NCBI RefSeq assembly: GCF_018614415.1
Contig: NZ_JAGGOO010000069.1
Location: forward strand, 26,902-90,901
Length of the DNA stretch: 64,000 nt
Reading direction: 5' to 3'
Source of the DNA: Streptomyces sp. ISL-12
GTDB lineage: Bacteria; Actinomycetota; Actinomycetes; Streptomycetales; Streptomycetaceae
Within the stretch, counting starts at the first letter, position 1, and each line of letters starts with the position of its first letter. Below are positions 15,270 to 24,040 of the stretch, piece by piece. A program made the position numbers and the translations under genes. The notes beneath the pieces were generated by a model. That model made no database searches and was not told where the DNA came from. It was given only the letters and a program-made list of their open reading frames with translations.

Positions 15270-17776
15270 TGCGACTGTCCGAAATCCTGGGGCGGCTGGA
15301 CGGCGTGGAGGAGGACCACGACGGACACCTTGCGCTCTGTCCCGCGCACAACGACCGGAACCACCCGTCGCTGAAGCTCACGCTCAAGGCAGACGGCATG
15401 CTCCTCATGGTCTGTCGTACCGGGTGCCAGAAGCCCAAGATCCTGGAGAAGATGCGGCTGCGGGAGTCCGACCTCTACGACGTCGTGAACGACCTGGGAG
15501 CGTCCACCATCTCCGCGAAGGCGCCGGAAAGCATCGGCCCGGGGGAGATAGCCGGACTGCGGATGGCAGTTGATCAGTGGGCGGACGCCCTCCAACACGA
15601 GGGATTGGGGGCGGGGTTCGCCGACGACGCGCGGCAGTACGCCGCGGAGCGGTTCGGCCTCTCTGCGGAGCAGTGTGCCGATCTCCTCGTTGGCCTCTCC
15701 ACCCCCGCAGTGCAGTCGTCGAGACCCTGGCTCTCGCGCGGCTTCACCCGGTACCCGCGGCTGACCGTCCCTCTGACCGGCTTTGACGGCGTCGTCCGTG
15801 GCCTCCAGGGGCGCGACATCTCCGGTAAGTGCCCCGCCCGCTGGGTCTCCCTGACGAACGTCGACGGCAAGCAGTGGGCGAAGTACGGCGTGATGAGGAG
15901 CGGCGCCGGTTACGACACGGTCCTCATCTGCGAGGGTCCTGGCGACGCGCTGACGGCCGTGGGCGCCGGCTACGACGCCGTGGCCATCCGCGGTGCCGGG
16001 CTCGCACGTAACGCGGCTCTCGTCGCCGAACTCGCCGACGGACTCCGGGACTTGGACGTCGTCATTGCCGGCGACCGGGACCGTGCGGGAGCGGGCTTCA
16101 CCGACTCCCTGGCGGGGGCTCTCGTCCGCGCGGGCGTCATGGTGCGTCGCCTGGAGATTCCACACGACGGTGACGACCTTACGGACTGGCGGGAGCGCGA
16201 CACCGAAGCCTTCCCGGGGCAGCTCCATGCAGCCGTACGCGCGGCCTCCGTCGTCGAGTTGGAGGCGCCGAAGCCACCGGAGCCGGTGAAGGAGGACGAG
16301 GAGACGGAGGTTTCCGCCACGGACGCCGCCCTTCAGACGATGGGCGTCTCCGCTCGCGAAGCGTTTGACCAGACTGACGCCGGCATCGCCGTCCGCCTGC
16401 GCGACTACATGGCACGCAACGGTGGGGGAGTGCGCTACGCCTCGGGTCTCGGCTTCCTCGTCTGGGACGGAAAGGTTTGGGCGCCCGGGAACGACGAGGT
16501 GAAGGCAGCGCTCATTCAGATGGGCGCGGAACTCATCGCGTCGGGTGACGACGGGGCGCGGAAGCTTGCGTTGAAGGCGCTGACCAACCGGGCCATCGAG
16601 GACGTCATCAAGGTACTGCCGTCGGTGCCCGGCGTCCCGGCGTCGGCCGGCGACTTCGACGCAGACCCGGAACTCCTGTCCGTCGCGAACGGGACGCTGA
16701 ACCTGCGCACGAAGGAGCTGCGTCCGCACAACCCCGCGGACATGATCACCCGACGCCTCGACGTCGCGTACCGGCCGGAGGCGAAAGCGGAGAGGTGGCT
16801 CCAGTTCCTCAACGAGATCTTCCCCAACCATCCGGAGCTGCCGGCATACATGCGGCGCCTCGTCGGCTATGGGATCACCGGGTCGACGGCGGAGGAGTGC
16901 TTCGTCTTCCTTCACGGCGACGGGAAGAACGGGAAGTCGAAGTTCCTGGGTGCGCTCATCGACACCTTCAAGGGCGTCACGAAGTCGACGGAGTTCTCCA
17001 CCTTCGAGAGCCGCGTAGGCGTCGGCCAGGCGTCGCCAGAGGTGGCGGCACTCCGCGGGGCACGGCTCGTGACGGCGTCAGAGACGGAGAAGTACAGCCG
17101 TCTTGCGGAGGGGCTCATCAAGCAGTTGACCGGCGGAGACCCGGTGACGTGCCGCATGCTCTACGGCGCTCCGTTCACCTACGTGCCGTCGTTCCTCCTG
17201 CTCGTGGCGGGCAACTACAAGCCGGCCATCCTGTCGCAGGACTACGGCATTTGGCGCCGGGTGAAGCTCGTTCCCTTCGAAGCCTCATTCAAGGGGGCGA
17301 AGGCGGATCTCAACTTGGCGACACGCCTTCGCGCGGAGCGGGAGGGCATCCTCGCTTGGGCCGTCGACGGCGCCGCGGAATGGTACGCCAACGGCCTCCA
17401 GGAGCCCGACTCCATCGCGACGGCGACGCAGGACTACCGGGAGAGCGAAGACCGTCTGGCGGAGTTCCTCCTCGCCCGGTGCGTCGAAGAGCCGAACGCC
17501 CGCGTCGCCCCCATGGCGATTCGTCGCGCCTACGCGGAGTGGGCGGAGGACGCCGGCCTGAGCCGGAAGGAAGTCCTCTCCGGATGGGCGCTGGGCGTGG
17601 AGCTGGAGAGCCGCAACTTCCAGAAAATCAAGCGCGGAGGCCGCTGGGGCTTCGAAGGGCTCCGGCTCATGACCGACGAGGAACGGGAGGCGGCTGGGCA
17701 ACGGGCGGAGGAGGCCCCGGACGACGCACCTGACGGACCGACCGACATCTTTGGACAGCCGAAGGAGGCAGCATGA
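15269..17776 (+). CDS. Phage primase-helicase (CHC2/TOPRIM primase, D5-type SF3 helicase)
   Basis: 835 residues. An N-terminal zinc-binding region (CPAHNDRNHPS ... CRTGC, residues ~24-55) leads to TOPRIM elements (LICEGPGDALTAVG ~218-232; DVVIAGDRDRAGAGF). Next comes a D5_N-like region, then the helicase with Walker A GDGKNGKS (~550-557), LVTASETEK and LLLVAGNYKP. It should unwind phage DNA and lay down primers. GTG 15269 follows GAGGGGAG and overlaps the preceding stop. It overlaps the polymerase gene by ATGA, a classic replication pair. Confidence 0.88.
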   Translation: MRLSEILGRLDGVEEDHDGHLALCPAHNDRNHPSLKLTLKADGMLLMVCRTGCQKPKILEKMRLRESDLYDVVNDLGASTISAKAPESIGPGEIAGLRMAVDQWADALQHEGLGAGFADDARQYAAERFGLSAEQCADLLVGLSTPAVQSSRPWLSRGFTRYPRLTVPLTGFDGVVRGLQGRDISGKCPARWVSLTNVDGKQWAKYGVMRSGAGYDTVLICEGPGDALTAVGAGYDAVAIRGAGLARNAALVAELADGLRDLDVVIAGDRDRAGAGFTDSLAGALVRAGVMVRRLEIPHDGDDLTDWRERDTEAFPGQLHAAVRAASVVELEAPKPPEPVKEDEETEVSATDAALQTMGVSAREAFDQTDAGIAVRLRDYMARNGGGVRYASGLGFLVWDGKVWAPGNDEVKAALIQMGAELIASGDDGARKLALKALTNRAIEDVIKVLPSVPGVPASAGDFDADPELLSVANGTLNLRTKELRPHNPADMITRRLDVAYRPEAKAERWLQFLNEIFPNHPELPAYMRRLVGYGITGSTAEECFVFLHGDGKNGKSKFLGALIDTFKGVTKSTEFSTFESRVGVGQASPEVAALRGARLVTASETEKYSRLAEGLIKQLTGGDPVTCRMLYGAPFTYVPSFLLLVAGNYKPAILSQDYGIWRRVKLVPFEASFKGAKADLNLATRLRAEREGILAWAVDGAAEWYANGLQEPDSIATATQDYRESEDRLAEFLLARCVEEPNARVAPMAIRRAYAEWAEDAGLSRKEVLSGWALGVELESRNFQKIKRGGRWGFEGLRLMTDEEREAAGQRAEEAPDDAPDGPTDIFGQPKEAA

Positions 17777-19701
17777 TTGAGCACAGCTTCCCAGTGCTGG
17801 GCAAGGCTATCCCCGTTCGCGTGCCCCAGACCATCGATGACTTTCGCAAGTTCCAGCGTTACATCCTGGACCGCGCGAACGCGGGGGAGCGGGTCGCATA
17901 CGACACGGAGACAACTGGGCTCGACACGTTCTCCAGCGGTTTCCGCATCCGAACGGCGCAGTTCGGCACGCCGGATGAGGCGTGGGTCCTTCAGGTGGAG
18001 TTGGGTGACGACCTTCAGCGGCTCGCGTCGTGGGCTCTGCGGACTCTGCCGGCCCTGTCCATGCAGAACCGCAACTTCGACATGCTGGCCTCCGACCGGC
18101 ACTTGCCGGGGATCACTCTGGAAGACCTGGCGCCGAAGACCCTCGACACGTACATCTATCTCCACCTCTCCGACCCGCGCCGACGGGATCAGGGCGGCAT
18201 CGGCAACAAGCTGAAGGAGGCTGCGGAACACTACGTCGACCCGTCCGCCCCCGACACGCAAGGCGGACTGATCGAAGAGTTCCACAAGATCGGCCACACG
18301 AAGGACACCGGATGGCCGCACATCGACATCAACAACCCGTTGTACCTGAGCTACGCAGGTGGAGACGTAATTCTCACGTCCCGGCTTCTGCCGAAGGTCC
18401 AGGCCAGGGTGAAGGAGCTGGGGGTGAACCCCGCTCTCGTGCCCTTTGAGCACGAAGTGGGGTTCGTCTGCGCGCTCGTCGAGCGTCGGGGCATGCGCAT
18501 CAACCGTGAGTACACGACGCGTCTCTCCTCCCGATTGGCGGAGGAGGCGGCACGGTGGGCCGCAGAGGCGAAGAAGTACGGAGTAGAGAACATCAACTCC
18601 ACGCGCCAGGTGTCGGAGGCGTTGCTCGGCATGGGGGAGAAGATCCCGGAGCGCACGGCCGGCGGAGCGGTCCAGGTCAATGGCACGGTGCTGAAACGAC
18701 TCGCCGACGTCGACAAGGACTGGGAGCCCATCGAGTCGCGCACGCCCAACCCTCTGGCCATGTCGATTCTGCGCAGCAAGCGCGCGGCGAAGTGGCGCAT
18801 GAGCTACGCGGAAGCGATGCTCCGCACCGCGGACGAGAACGACCGCGTACACCCGAAGATCGGGGCACTGGCCGCCAGGACGGCCCGCATGTCCATCAGC
18901 GACCCTCCGTTCCAGCAACTCCCGTCAGGAAAGTGGGAGGTACGGCACTGCGTGGAGGCTGACGACGGACACCGCATGATCTCCGTCGACTACTCGTCCG
19001 TAGAGCCGCGCGTCATGGCGGCTCTGTCGGGCGACGAGAGGATGACGGCCGCCATCCTGGAAGGTGCCGACCTGCATAACCTGACGGCCGCGAGCGTCTA
19101 CGGCCCCGGGTTCACGAAGGGTCAGCGCAAGGTGGCGAAAGTCGTACAGCTTGGCGTGGCGTACGGAGGCGGGGCGAAGACCATCGCCGCACAGACCGGG
19201 CTCACCATCGCCGCCGCGCAGGATGCCGTGAAGGGCTACAAGCGGACATATCCGCGGCTGGCCCGGTACATCCGTGACCTTCAGAAGAAGGTCATCCGCA
19301 ACGGCTACACCCTGCGGACGCCCTCCGGCCGGCGACTCGTCTTCGACCGGGACGCTGCCTACGCCTCGTTCAACGGAGAGATTCAGTCCACGGCCCGGGA
19401 CATCTTCGCGCAAGGGATGCTGGCGATCCATGAGCGTGGGCTCACCCCTCATGTCCTCCTCCCCATCCATGACGAAATCGTCGCGGACGCTCCGGAGCGT
19501 GAAGCGAAGGAGGTTGCCCGGGAGATTGGAGAAGCCATGGCGACGGTGATCCGCGGAATCCCCATCGACACGGACCCTGACGTCGGTGGGCGGAGCTGGG
19601 GTTCGCTCTATATGAAGAAGGCAGCGACGATGCTGGAGAACGACGAGTGGTACGCCGCGCACCCGGACGAGGCGCGAGCGGCGGAAGAAGCGCGTAAGTG
19701 A
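17773..19701 (+). CDS. DNA polymerase, family A, with 3'-5' exonuclease domain
   Basis: 642 residues. The exonuclease ExoI motif YDTETTGLDTF has Asp44/Glu46; MQNRNFDML and LSYAGGDV supply later exonuclease acids. Polymerase motif A is SVDYSSVEPRVMAALSGDE (Asp406), motif B RKVAKVVQLGVAYGGG and motif C LPIHDEIVAD (Asp567/Glu568). There is no 5'-3' exonuclease domain, as usual in phage enzymes. Its start overlaps the primase-helicase stop and its stop overlaps the HNH start. Confidence 0.92.
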   Translation: MIEHSFPVLGKAIPVRVPQTIDDFRKFQRYILDRANAGERVAYDTETTGLDTFSSGFRIRTAQFGTPDEAWVLQVELGDDLQRLASWALRTLPALSMQNRNFDMLASDRHLPGITLEDLAPKTLDTYIYLHLSDPRRRDQGGIGNKLKEAAEHYVDPSAPDTQGGLIEEFHKIGHTKDTGWPHIDINNPLYLSYAGGDVILTSRLLPKVQARVKELGVNPALVPFEHEVGFVCALVERRGMRINREYTTRLSSRLAEEAARWAAEAKKYGVENINSTRQVSEALLGMGEKIPERTAGGAVQVNGTVLKRLADVDKDWEPIESRTPNPLAMSILRSKRAAKWRMSYAEAMLRTADENDRVHPKIGALAARTARMSISDPPFQQLPSGKWEVRHCVEADDGHRMISVDYSSVEPRVMAALSGDERMTAAILEGADLHNLTAASVYGPGFTKGQRKVAKVVQLGVAYGGGAKTIAAQTGLTIAAAQDAVKGYKRTYPRLARYIRDLQKKVIRNGYTLRTPSGRRLVFDRDAAYASFNGEIQSTARDIFAQGMLAIHERGLTPHVLLPIHDEIVADAPEREAKEVAREIGEAMATVIRGIPIDTDPDVGGRSWGSLYMKKAATMLENDEWYAAHPDEARAAEEARK

Positions 19702-20168
19702 CCCCCACACGCCTCACTCCCCCGACCCCGGGGCGCACGACCACAGTTGACCGCACGGTGGCGGGTTCTCGCCCCTTCGCTGTGCGGTCCGTGCCCCGCC
19801 CCATGCGCATCACACCCTCGCGTCGTCCCCCGGAACCCCCGCTTCATCCCTCCCGTCGTGACGCTCTGCGACGGTGGGAGGAAGAAGACGAGTGGTCCTG
19901 CGCTTACTGTGACGTCTCATTTACGCAGATGGCTGTAGCGGAGGTGGACCACATTCGTCCGCTTGCCCGGGGCGGCCTTCACGAGTGGCCCAACCTTGCG
20001 CCGGCGTGCGCTTGGTGTAACCGGTCGAAGGGAGACCGGGACGTTATCGAATGGCTGTCCAGAAGTACAGGTGAGGGCCTGACGGGGGACAACCGAGCGA
20101 TCACGGAAGGCGACCGGGGGAGGCTGGAGAACGCTTCACAACTCCTCCATGAGGTCACGAGTTCGTAA
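19698..20168 (+). CDS. HNH endonuclease
   Basis: 156 residues from GTG 19698, overlapping the polymerase stop. After a basic, Pro-rich leader comes a compact zinc HNH domain: WSCAYCDVSF, VAEVDHIRPLARGGLHEWPN, LAPACAWCNRSKGDRD. The two C-x-x-C pairs and D-H are complete. HNH proteins beside replication genes may assist packaging or act as homing enzymes. Confidence 0.8.
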   Translation: MTPTRLTPPTPGRTTTVDRTVAGSRPFAVRSVPRPMRITPSRRPPEPPLHPSRRDALRRWEEEDEWSCAYCDVSFTQMAVAEVDHIRPLARGGLHEWPNLAPACAWCNRSKGDRDVIEWLSRSTGEGLTGDNRAITEGDRGRLENASQLLHEVTSS

Positions 20169-20180
20169 CGGAGAATCCTC

Positions 20181-20215
20181 TAACCCTGAGGTGTGTCGAG
20201 CGACATAACAGCAGG
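20181..20215 (+). promoter_or_regulatory. Putative promoter with TGTCG-N2-CGACA palindrome
   Basis: TGTCGAGCGACA is a perfect inverted repeat whose right arm runs into ACATAA (20203-20208). The same arrangement recurs at 23426-23442 and 26308-26324. The ~170-bp gap after the polymerase/HNH genes contains no other coding signal. It probably drives 20339-20933. Confidence 0.5.
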
Positions 20216-20338
20216 TGAGGTAGGTCCGCTGGCACGGCGTGCCTGCGTCCCTTCGATCCTGAAAGAGGACTAACCGCCATAAAGACCCCGCGTGACCGCA
20301 CTTGATTCGGCCGCACGGTGATTGCCCGTGGAGGATGC

Positions 20339-20740
20339 GTGACTTACAGTCCTGATCACGTCGACAACGGACAGCGACTGATCGAACTGCTTGATGCACT
20401 GGACAGCGCATCGGCGGAAGTTCGCCAGTTCCTGACCGCTTACGGCGACGCAGTGACCATGCCGGGCCGGCGGCCCGACGTGGATGCGGACGGAACGGGC
20501 CGGCGGGCAACGCACGGACCATCCCGCCCAACCGAGGCAACGGCGCTCGATGAGTGCCGGAGCGATCTTCTAGCAGAACTGAAAAACGGCGCCCGATGGC
20601 TCCCGTACGCGGTAGCAGCAGTTCGCGGCGTCTCTGCATCTATGGATCGCGCCCTAGCCCGGTGGGAGGGGGAGGACGCGACCGCTCCAACCGCAGGGGG
20701 AAACGATCTTGATCATCATAACGGGGCCGCAAGGCACTGA
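20339..20740 (+). CDS. Hypothetical phage protein
   Basis: 133 residues from GTG 20339, GTGGAGG just upstream. Two helical parts (GQRLIELLDALDSASAEVRQ; AELKNGARWLPYAVAAVRGV) joined by a polar linker. First gene after the putative promoter at 20181. No family recognised. Confidence 0.55.
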   Translation: MTYSPDHVDNGQRLIELLDALDSASAEVRQFLTAYGDAVTMPGRRPDVDADGTGRRATHGPSRPTEATALDECRSDLLAELKNGARWLPYAVAAVRGVSASMDRALARWEGEDATAPTAGGNDLDHHNGAARH

Positions 20741-20933
20741 CGAAGCTGTCGGGTTCCTTGCGGAAATGGCGGGCCTCTTGGAGGCGCTGCCATCGTTCAA
20801 CACCTCTGCGGTGCAGTGGGCGGCGGCAACGGTGCTCTATTGCCTCGCCGGCTGGGATACCTGCCCGCTCGCGGTGGCTGATGTCGCGATCGCAGAGACC
20901 TTCGGCATGACGATCCATCACCTAGCCGCCTGA
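20709..20933 (+). CDS. Small hypothetical phage protein
   Basis: 74 residues, helical and hydrophobic (LAEMAGLLEALPSFNTSAVQ; AATVLYCLAGWDTC). TTG 20709 is preceded by AGGGGGAA. It overlaps the previous gene by 32 bases. The stop is followed directly by the inverted repeat at 20934. Confidence 0.45.
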   Translation: MIIITGPQGTDEAVGFLAEMAGLLEALPSFNTSAVQWAAATVLYCLAGWDTCPLAVADVAIAETFGMTIHHLAA

Positions 20934-20957
20934 GGTCCGTAAAACGACTCACGGAGC
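20934..20957 (+). promoter_or_regulatory. Dispersed inverted repeat
   Basis: GGTCCGT, AAAACGACTC, ACGGAGC: the inner five base pairs TCCGT/ACGGA remain complementary. It follows a TGA stop and abuts the terminator at 20955. Confidence 0.6.
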
Positions 20958-20986
20958 CCCCGTTCCGAACGAGGGACGGGGGCTTT
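20955..20986 (+). terminator. Factor-independent terminator
   Basis: AGCCCCCGT (20955-20963) pairs with ACGGGGGCT (20976-20984), then TTTC. It isolates the sigma-like gene from upstream transcription. Confidence 0.75.
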
Positions 20987-21026
20987 CGTGTACCTGAACC
21001 ACTGTGTGGCCCAGACCACAAAACCT

Positions 21027-21065
21027 CAGCGTCACATCGTCCCCGGATTACGACACAACACAAGC
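21027..21065 (+). promoter_or_regulatory. Putative promoter of the sigma-like gene
   Basis: Diverged relative of the 43-bp repeat at 441 and 7112: GCGTCACATC is conserved, then ATTACGACACAAC (ACACAA 21053-21058 in place of ACATAA). It lies just downstream of a terminator and 30 bp before the start at 21091. Confidence 0.55.
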
Positions 21066-21090
21066 ACAAGACACACACGAGGGAGCGCAC

Positions 21091-21867
21091 ATGAGCCGCG
21101 AGAGCATCAACGTCGAGCAGATCAAAGCCGCACAGGCGGGCGACAGTGACGCCATGTGGGCCGTCGTCCAGGGCTGTGACGCCATGCTCCGTGGCATCGT
21201 CCGTAGTGTCGCCCCGACCGCCAGCCGCGAGGACGCGGATGACTACCTTCAGGAAGCGCGAGTCACTGTCGTTCAGTACGTCCGCGACTACAGCACCGAA
21301 GCATCTACGGCGGCGTTCACCTCGTACGTCTACCGGGCCGCGCGGCGGGCGGTGGCCGAAGCGCACATCTCCAACTCGTGCCCCGTCGAGGTCCCGGCGT
21401 CGGCCGCGATCGTCGTCCGCCACCTCCTGTGGCGTCATTCGGGCAACGTCGAAGCAGTCTGGGCGGAACTCCAGGAGGAGAAGAGCGCAACTCACCGGAT
21501 CTCCCGTGAGATGTTCGTCGCACTCCTCGAAGCACTCGCGGAGGTCATCTCGTTCGATGCTCCGGTCAACTCCCTGAAAGACAGCGACAGGTACGAGCTG
21601 ATCACGCTCGCCGACGTCATCCCCGATCCCTCGTCGGAGGTGACCGTCTCCGTGGAGCGTCACGACCTGGCCCGCTGGCTCATGACGCAGATCCCGCAGC
21701 GTCAGGCGTTCGCGCTCCGTGCTTTCTACGGCGTCGGCATGACGAAGCAGGACGAGCACGATACCTGCGCCGACCTGGCCGTGAAGCCGGCGGCCCTCCG
21801 CAAGCTCCGCTCCCGCGGACTCGACAGCGCTCGCACTGTGGCATACGCCCACGGTGCCAGTGCGTGA
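21091..21867 (+). CDS. Sigma-70-like phage transcription factor
   Basis: 258 residues. The N-terminal part resembles sigma region 2: AQAGDSDAMWAVVQGC, REDADDYLQEARVTVVQYVRD (the D-D-x-x-Q-E core) and AAFTSYVYRAARRAVAEAH. The C-terminal part resembles region 4: MTQIPQRQAFALRAFYGVGM, then ADLAVKPAALRKLRSRGL. It has its own promoter and an upstream terminator. It may direct RNA polymerase to phage promoters such as the cGACATAA sites; that link is inference. Confidence 0.7.
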   Translation: MSRESINVEQIKAAQAGDSDAMWAVVQGCDAMLRGIVRSVAPTASREDADDYLQEARVTVVQYVRDYSTEASTAAFTSYVYRAARRAVAEAHISNSCPVEVPASAAIVVRHLLWRHSGNVEAVWAELQEEKSATHRISREMFVALLEALAEVISFDAPVNSLKDSDRYELITLADVIPDPSSEVTVSVERHDLARWLMTQIPQRQAFALRAFYGVGMTKQDEHDTCADLAVKPAALRKLRSRGLDSARTVAYAHGASA

Positions 21868-21898
21868 ATCACTCCTACAGCAGCGACAGGACCCGACC

Positions 21899-22045
21899 AT
21901 GAACCGACTTCCCTCCCTCGACGACTACGACCTCCAGGGCGTTCGCCCCGACGAGGCCGCCCTCTGGGGCGACGACGTGCTGTACGCGGTCGAATCCCGT
22001 AGCGACGGCGCCATGCCCGACGGCTTCTTCACCGAGACGTTCTGA
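21899..22045 (+). CDS. Small acidic hypothetical protein
   Basis: 48 residues from ATG 21899, acidic (SLDDYDLQGVRPDEAALWGD). The ribosome-binding site is weak (ACAGGACC). It lies between the sigma-like gene and an inverted repeat. Function unknown; a regulator of the neighbour is only a guess. Confidence 0.45.
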   Translation: MNRLPSLDDYDLQGVRPDEAALWGDDVLYAVESRSDGAMPDGFFTETF

Positions 22046-22050
22046 GCCAC

Positions 22051-22074
22051 GGTCCGTAAAACGACTCACGGACC
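22051..22074 (+). promoter_or_regulatory. Dispersed inverted repeat, canonical copy
   Basis: GGTCCGT, AAAACGACTC, ACGGACC with a perfect 7-bp stem. It lies six bases after a TGA stop, between two genes, with no ACATAA downstream. Confidence 0.65.
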
Positions 22075-22099
22075 TAGAAGACACGACCGAGGAGAGAAC

Positions 22100-22885
22100 A
22101 TGACGCAGTACACCGCCACGTATGCCATCTACGAGGCCGACACCATCACGGCGCATCGGTATGCGGATCAGGTGGAACTGAAGCCCAGCGGTGGCACGGA
22201 GGTCTACCTCGACCCCGCCCCCGCCCGTGCCTTCGCCCGCGGCATCCTCGCCCTGGCCGACGAGATCGACGGGGGAGAGGCGCCGGCCCTGAAGCGCATC
22301 CCGCAGGTCGGTGACCGGGTGCGCGTCGTCCGAAATGCCTACTCCTTCGAGGGCGCGGAGAACGTCGGCCGAGTGGGGGTGCTGAAGGAGGTCACTTCCG
22401 AGGACGCCCAGTCGCACCGCGTGTCCTTCACGGACGACTCCTACGGCTGGTGGTGCGCGGAGGTGGAGTACGTCGGTGCTGACACCCGCCCCAAGGTCGG
22501 TGACCGGCTCAGGGTGACGAAGAGCAACGCGAACTCCGCGCCGGTACGTGAGGGTCAGATCATCACCGTCCACGCGACCGACTACGGCGAGCCTGACCGC
22601 GCGGACTACATCCGCGCACTTCTGGGCGACGCCGATGACTACGCCTACTACATCTCCCTGGACAACGTCGAGCCCGTCACCGACGCGCCGGCGGGGCTCC
22701 TTGATGAAGTCGAGCTTGCCGACTGGGAGCGCGCCCTCGTCGAGGGCGCGGAGGCTGCCGGCTCCGGTGCCACCCCCTCCGCATTCGCCCGCTACGTCAA
22801 CGAGGCGAAGACGCTCCTGGCCGACACCGACCACACCGGGGCCGACGTCATCACGCTCGCTCTGGAGCTGGACCGCCGGAGCTAG
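22100..22885 (+). CDS. SH3/KOW-like barrel protein, paralogue 3
   Basis: 261 residues from ATG 22100 after GAGGAGAG. The N-terminal region (TYAIYEADTITAHRYADQVE; YLDPAPARAFARGILALADE) is matched by the shorter neighbour at 22932. Barrel-like units begin PQVGDRVRVVRN and PKVGDRLRVTKS, and the motif SYGWWCAEVEYVG echoes GRWWCASVEPV at 9875. Flanked on both sides by inverted repeats. Function unknown. Confidence 0.65.
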   Translation: MTQYTATYAIYEADTITAHRYADQVELKPSGGTEVYLDPAPARAFARGILALADEIDGGEAPALKRIPQVGDRVRVVRNAYSFEGAENVGRVGVLKEVTSEDAQSHRVSFTDDSYGWWCAEVEYVGADTRPKVGDRLRVTKSNANSAPVREGQIITVHATDYGEPDRADYIRALLGDADDYAYYISLDNVEPVTDAPAGLLDEVELADWERALVEGAEAAGSGATPSAFARYVNEAKTLLADTDHTGADVITLALELDRRS

Positions 22886-22908
22886 GTCCGTAAACCGACT
22901 CACGGACC
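22885..22908 (+). promoter_or_regulatory. Dispersed inverted repeat, canonical copy
   Basis: GGTCCGT, AAACCGACTC, ACGGACC. Its first base is the last base of a TAG stop. No promoter-like ACATAA follows before the next start at 22932. Confidence 0.65.
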
Positions 22909-22931
22909 TTCGACCACACCGAGGAGAGATC

Positions 22932-23387
22932 ATGTCCGACACTCAGACCCTGCGCTGCAAGATCAGCGACATCGGCTACGCGGAGGCGTACATCGACGAC
23001 GAGGGCGATGTCCGGCTGTCGATGGGAGGCACCTCCAGCCACATCTACACCGACCCTGCGGCGTTCCTGGCCTTCGCGCAGAGGGTGTGCGGCTCGTCGG
23101 CCGCGATCAACACGGACCCCGTCAAGGTCGGGGACTACGTTGAGGTCACGAAAGACCGCGACTGGACGTCGGAGGATGTCGGCAAGCGCGGGTGCCTCCT
23201 CTCCATCGACTCCGATGACATCCCGTACGAGGTCGATGGCGTCGGCTACGTGATGGAGGTCCGCAGGATCGACGCCCCTGCCTCCTCCGGCCGCGCCTCT
23301 CTCGTCACCCAGGCCCGCTCGGCGCTGGAAGGCACCGCCCCTTCGGCCGCGGACATCATCCGCCTGGCGGAGTTCCTCGCCGGCTAG
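22932..23387 (+). CDS. SH3/KOW-like barrel protein, paralogue 4
   Basis: 151 residues from ATG 22932 after GAGGAGAG. YTDPAAFLAFAQRV and VKVGDYVEVTKDRDWTSEDV align with the longer protein at 22100, as does the C-terminal helix (PSAADIIRLAEFLAG). Its stop TAG touches the 64-bp repeat. Likely product of local duplication. Confidence 0.65.
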   Translation: MSDTQTLRCKISDIGYAEAYIDDEGDVRLSMGGTSSHIYTDPAAFLAFAQRVCGSSAAINTDPVKVGDYVEVTKDRDWTSEDVGKRGCLLSIDSDDIPYEVDGVGYVMEVRRIDAPASSGRASLVTQARSALEGTAPSAADIIRLAEFLAG

Positions 23388-23450
23388 GTCCGTAAAACGA
23401 CTCACGGAACTTTGCCGTCAGGGGTTGTGTCGCTCGACATATGTCTGTCA
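23387..23450 (+). repeat. 64-bp exact repeat (copy 1): inverted repeat plus promoter-like site
   Basis: Identical to 26269-26332. It contains GGTCCGT-N10-ACGGAAC (23387-23410), TTGCCGTCAGGGG, the palindrome TGTCGCTCGACA and ACATAT (23437-23442). The inverted-repeat centre is ~38 bp upstream of ACATAT. Both copies lie directly before a gene, supporting a complete regulatory cassette for the gene at 23522. Confidence 0.75.
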
Positions 23451-23482
23451 TAGTCCTCTTACCGCAAGGCACTCACGCAAGC

Positions 23483-23506
23483 GGGGCGCTCCACACGGGG
23501 CGCCCC
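23483..23506 (+). other. Leader hairpin before the gene at 23522
   Basis: GGGGCG (23483-23488) pairs with CGCCCC (23501-23506). Because it is downstream of the putative promoter in 23387-23450, it would be in the 5' leader, where it could attenuate or tune translation. Related to hairpins 2159-2185 and 14008-14033. Confidence 0.45.
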
Positions 23507-23521
23507 AGGGGAGGGGACGAG

Positions 23522-23968
23522 ATGGACCGCACGGCGGAGATCGAGCAGAGCATCAACGAGTGGACCGAGGGACACCGTCACTGGCTCGCGACCGCAATTC
23601 GTGAGTGCGGCCACCACGCGATGTACTTCAACAAGTCCCGCGGCTTCTGCGTCTGCTGCCGCGCAGAGTCCGGGTTCGTCTCCCTGGAGGTGGCGCTCGA
23701 ACTGGCCTTCCCGGAGGAGCAGAAGGCGGAGGAGGAACTCCTCGTCGAGGTCTACGCCCCGAACGGTCAGGTCGGTCACTTCGGCTTCTTCGGCGGTGGG
23801 CCGGCAACCCAGAGGCAGTCGGCTTACCTCCGCTACCTCCTCAGCCGCTACAAGGGCAACCCCCATGCCGAAGCGATCCGCGCGCACCTGAACCGGTGCC
23901 GGGAGTCAGAGAACGGGATCCGGGTTGCCGACGTCGCGCCGGCGATTGCGTTCCTCAAGTCGCTCTAG
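23522..23968 (+). CDS. Hypothetical phage protein with Cys cluster
   Basis: 148 residues from ATG 23522 after GGGGAGGGGA. An N-terminal region with IRECGHHAMYFNKSRGFCVC-CR may bind zinc. The C-terminal half is helical (QSAYLRYLLSRYKGNPHAEA; VADVAPAIAFLKSL). Controlled by the cassette at 23387. No family recognised. Confidence 0.55.
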   Translation: MDRTAEIEQSINEWTEGHRHWLATAIRECGHHAMYFNKSRGFCVCCRAESGFVSLEVALELAFPEEQKAEEELLVEVYAPNGQVGHFGFFGGGPATQRQSAYLRYLLSRYKGNPHAEAIRAHLNRCRESENGIRVADVAPAIAFLKSL

Positions 23969-24040
23969 CCGAAACGCCCTCCGGGGCGTCCGCGGGAGGT
24001 GGCCTACCCGCGCTGAGGATGGCAGGCCGTAGGAGGAGAG

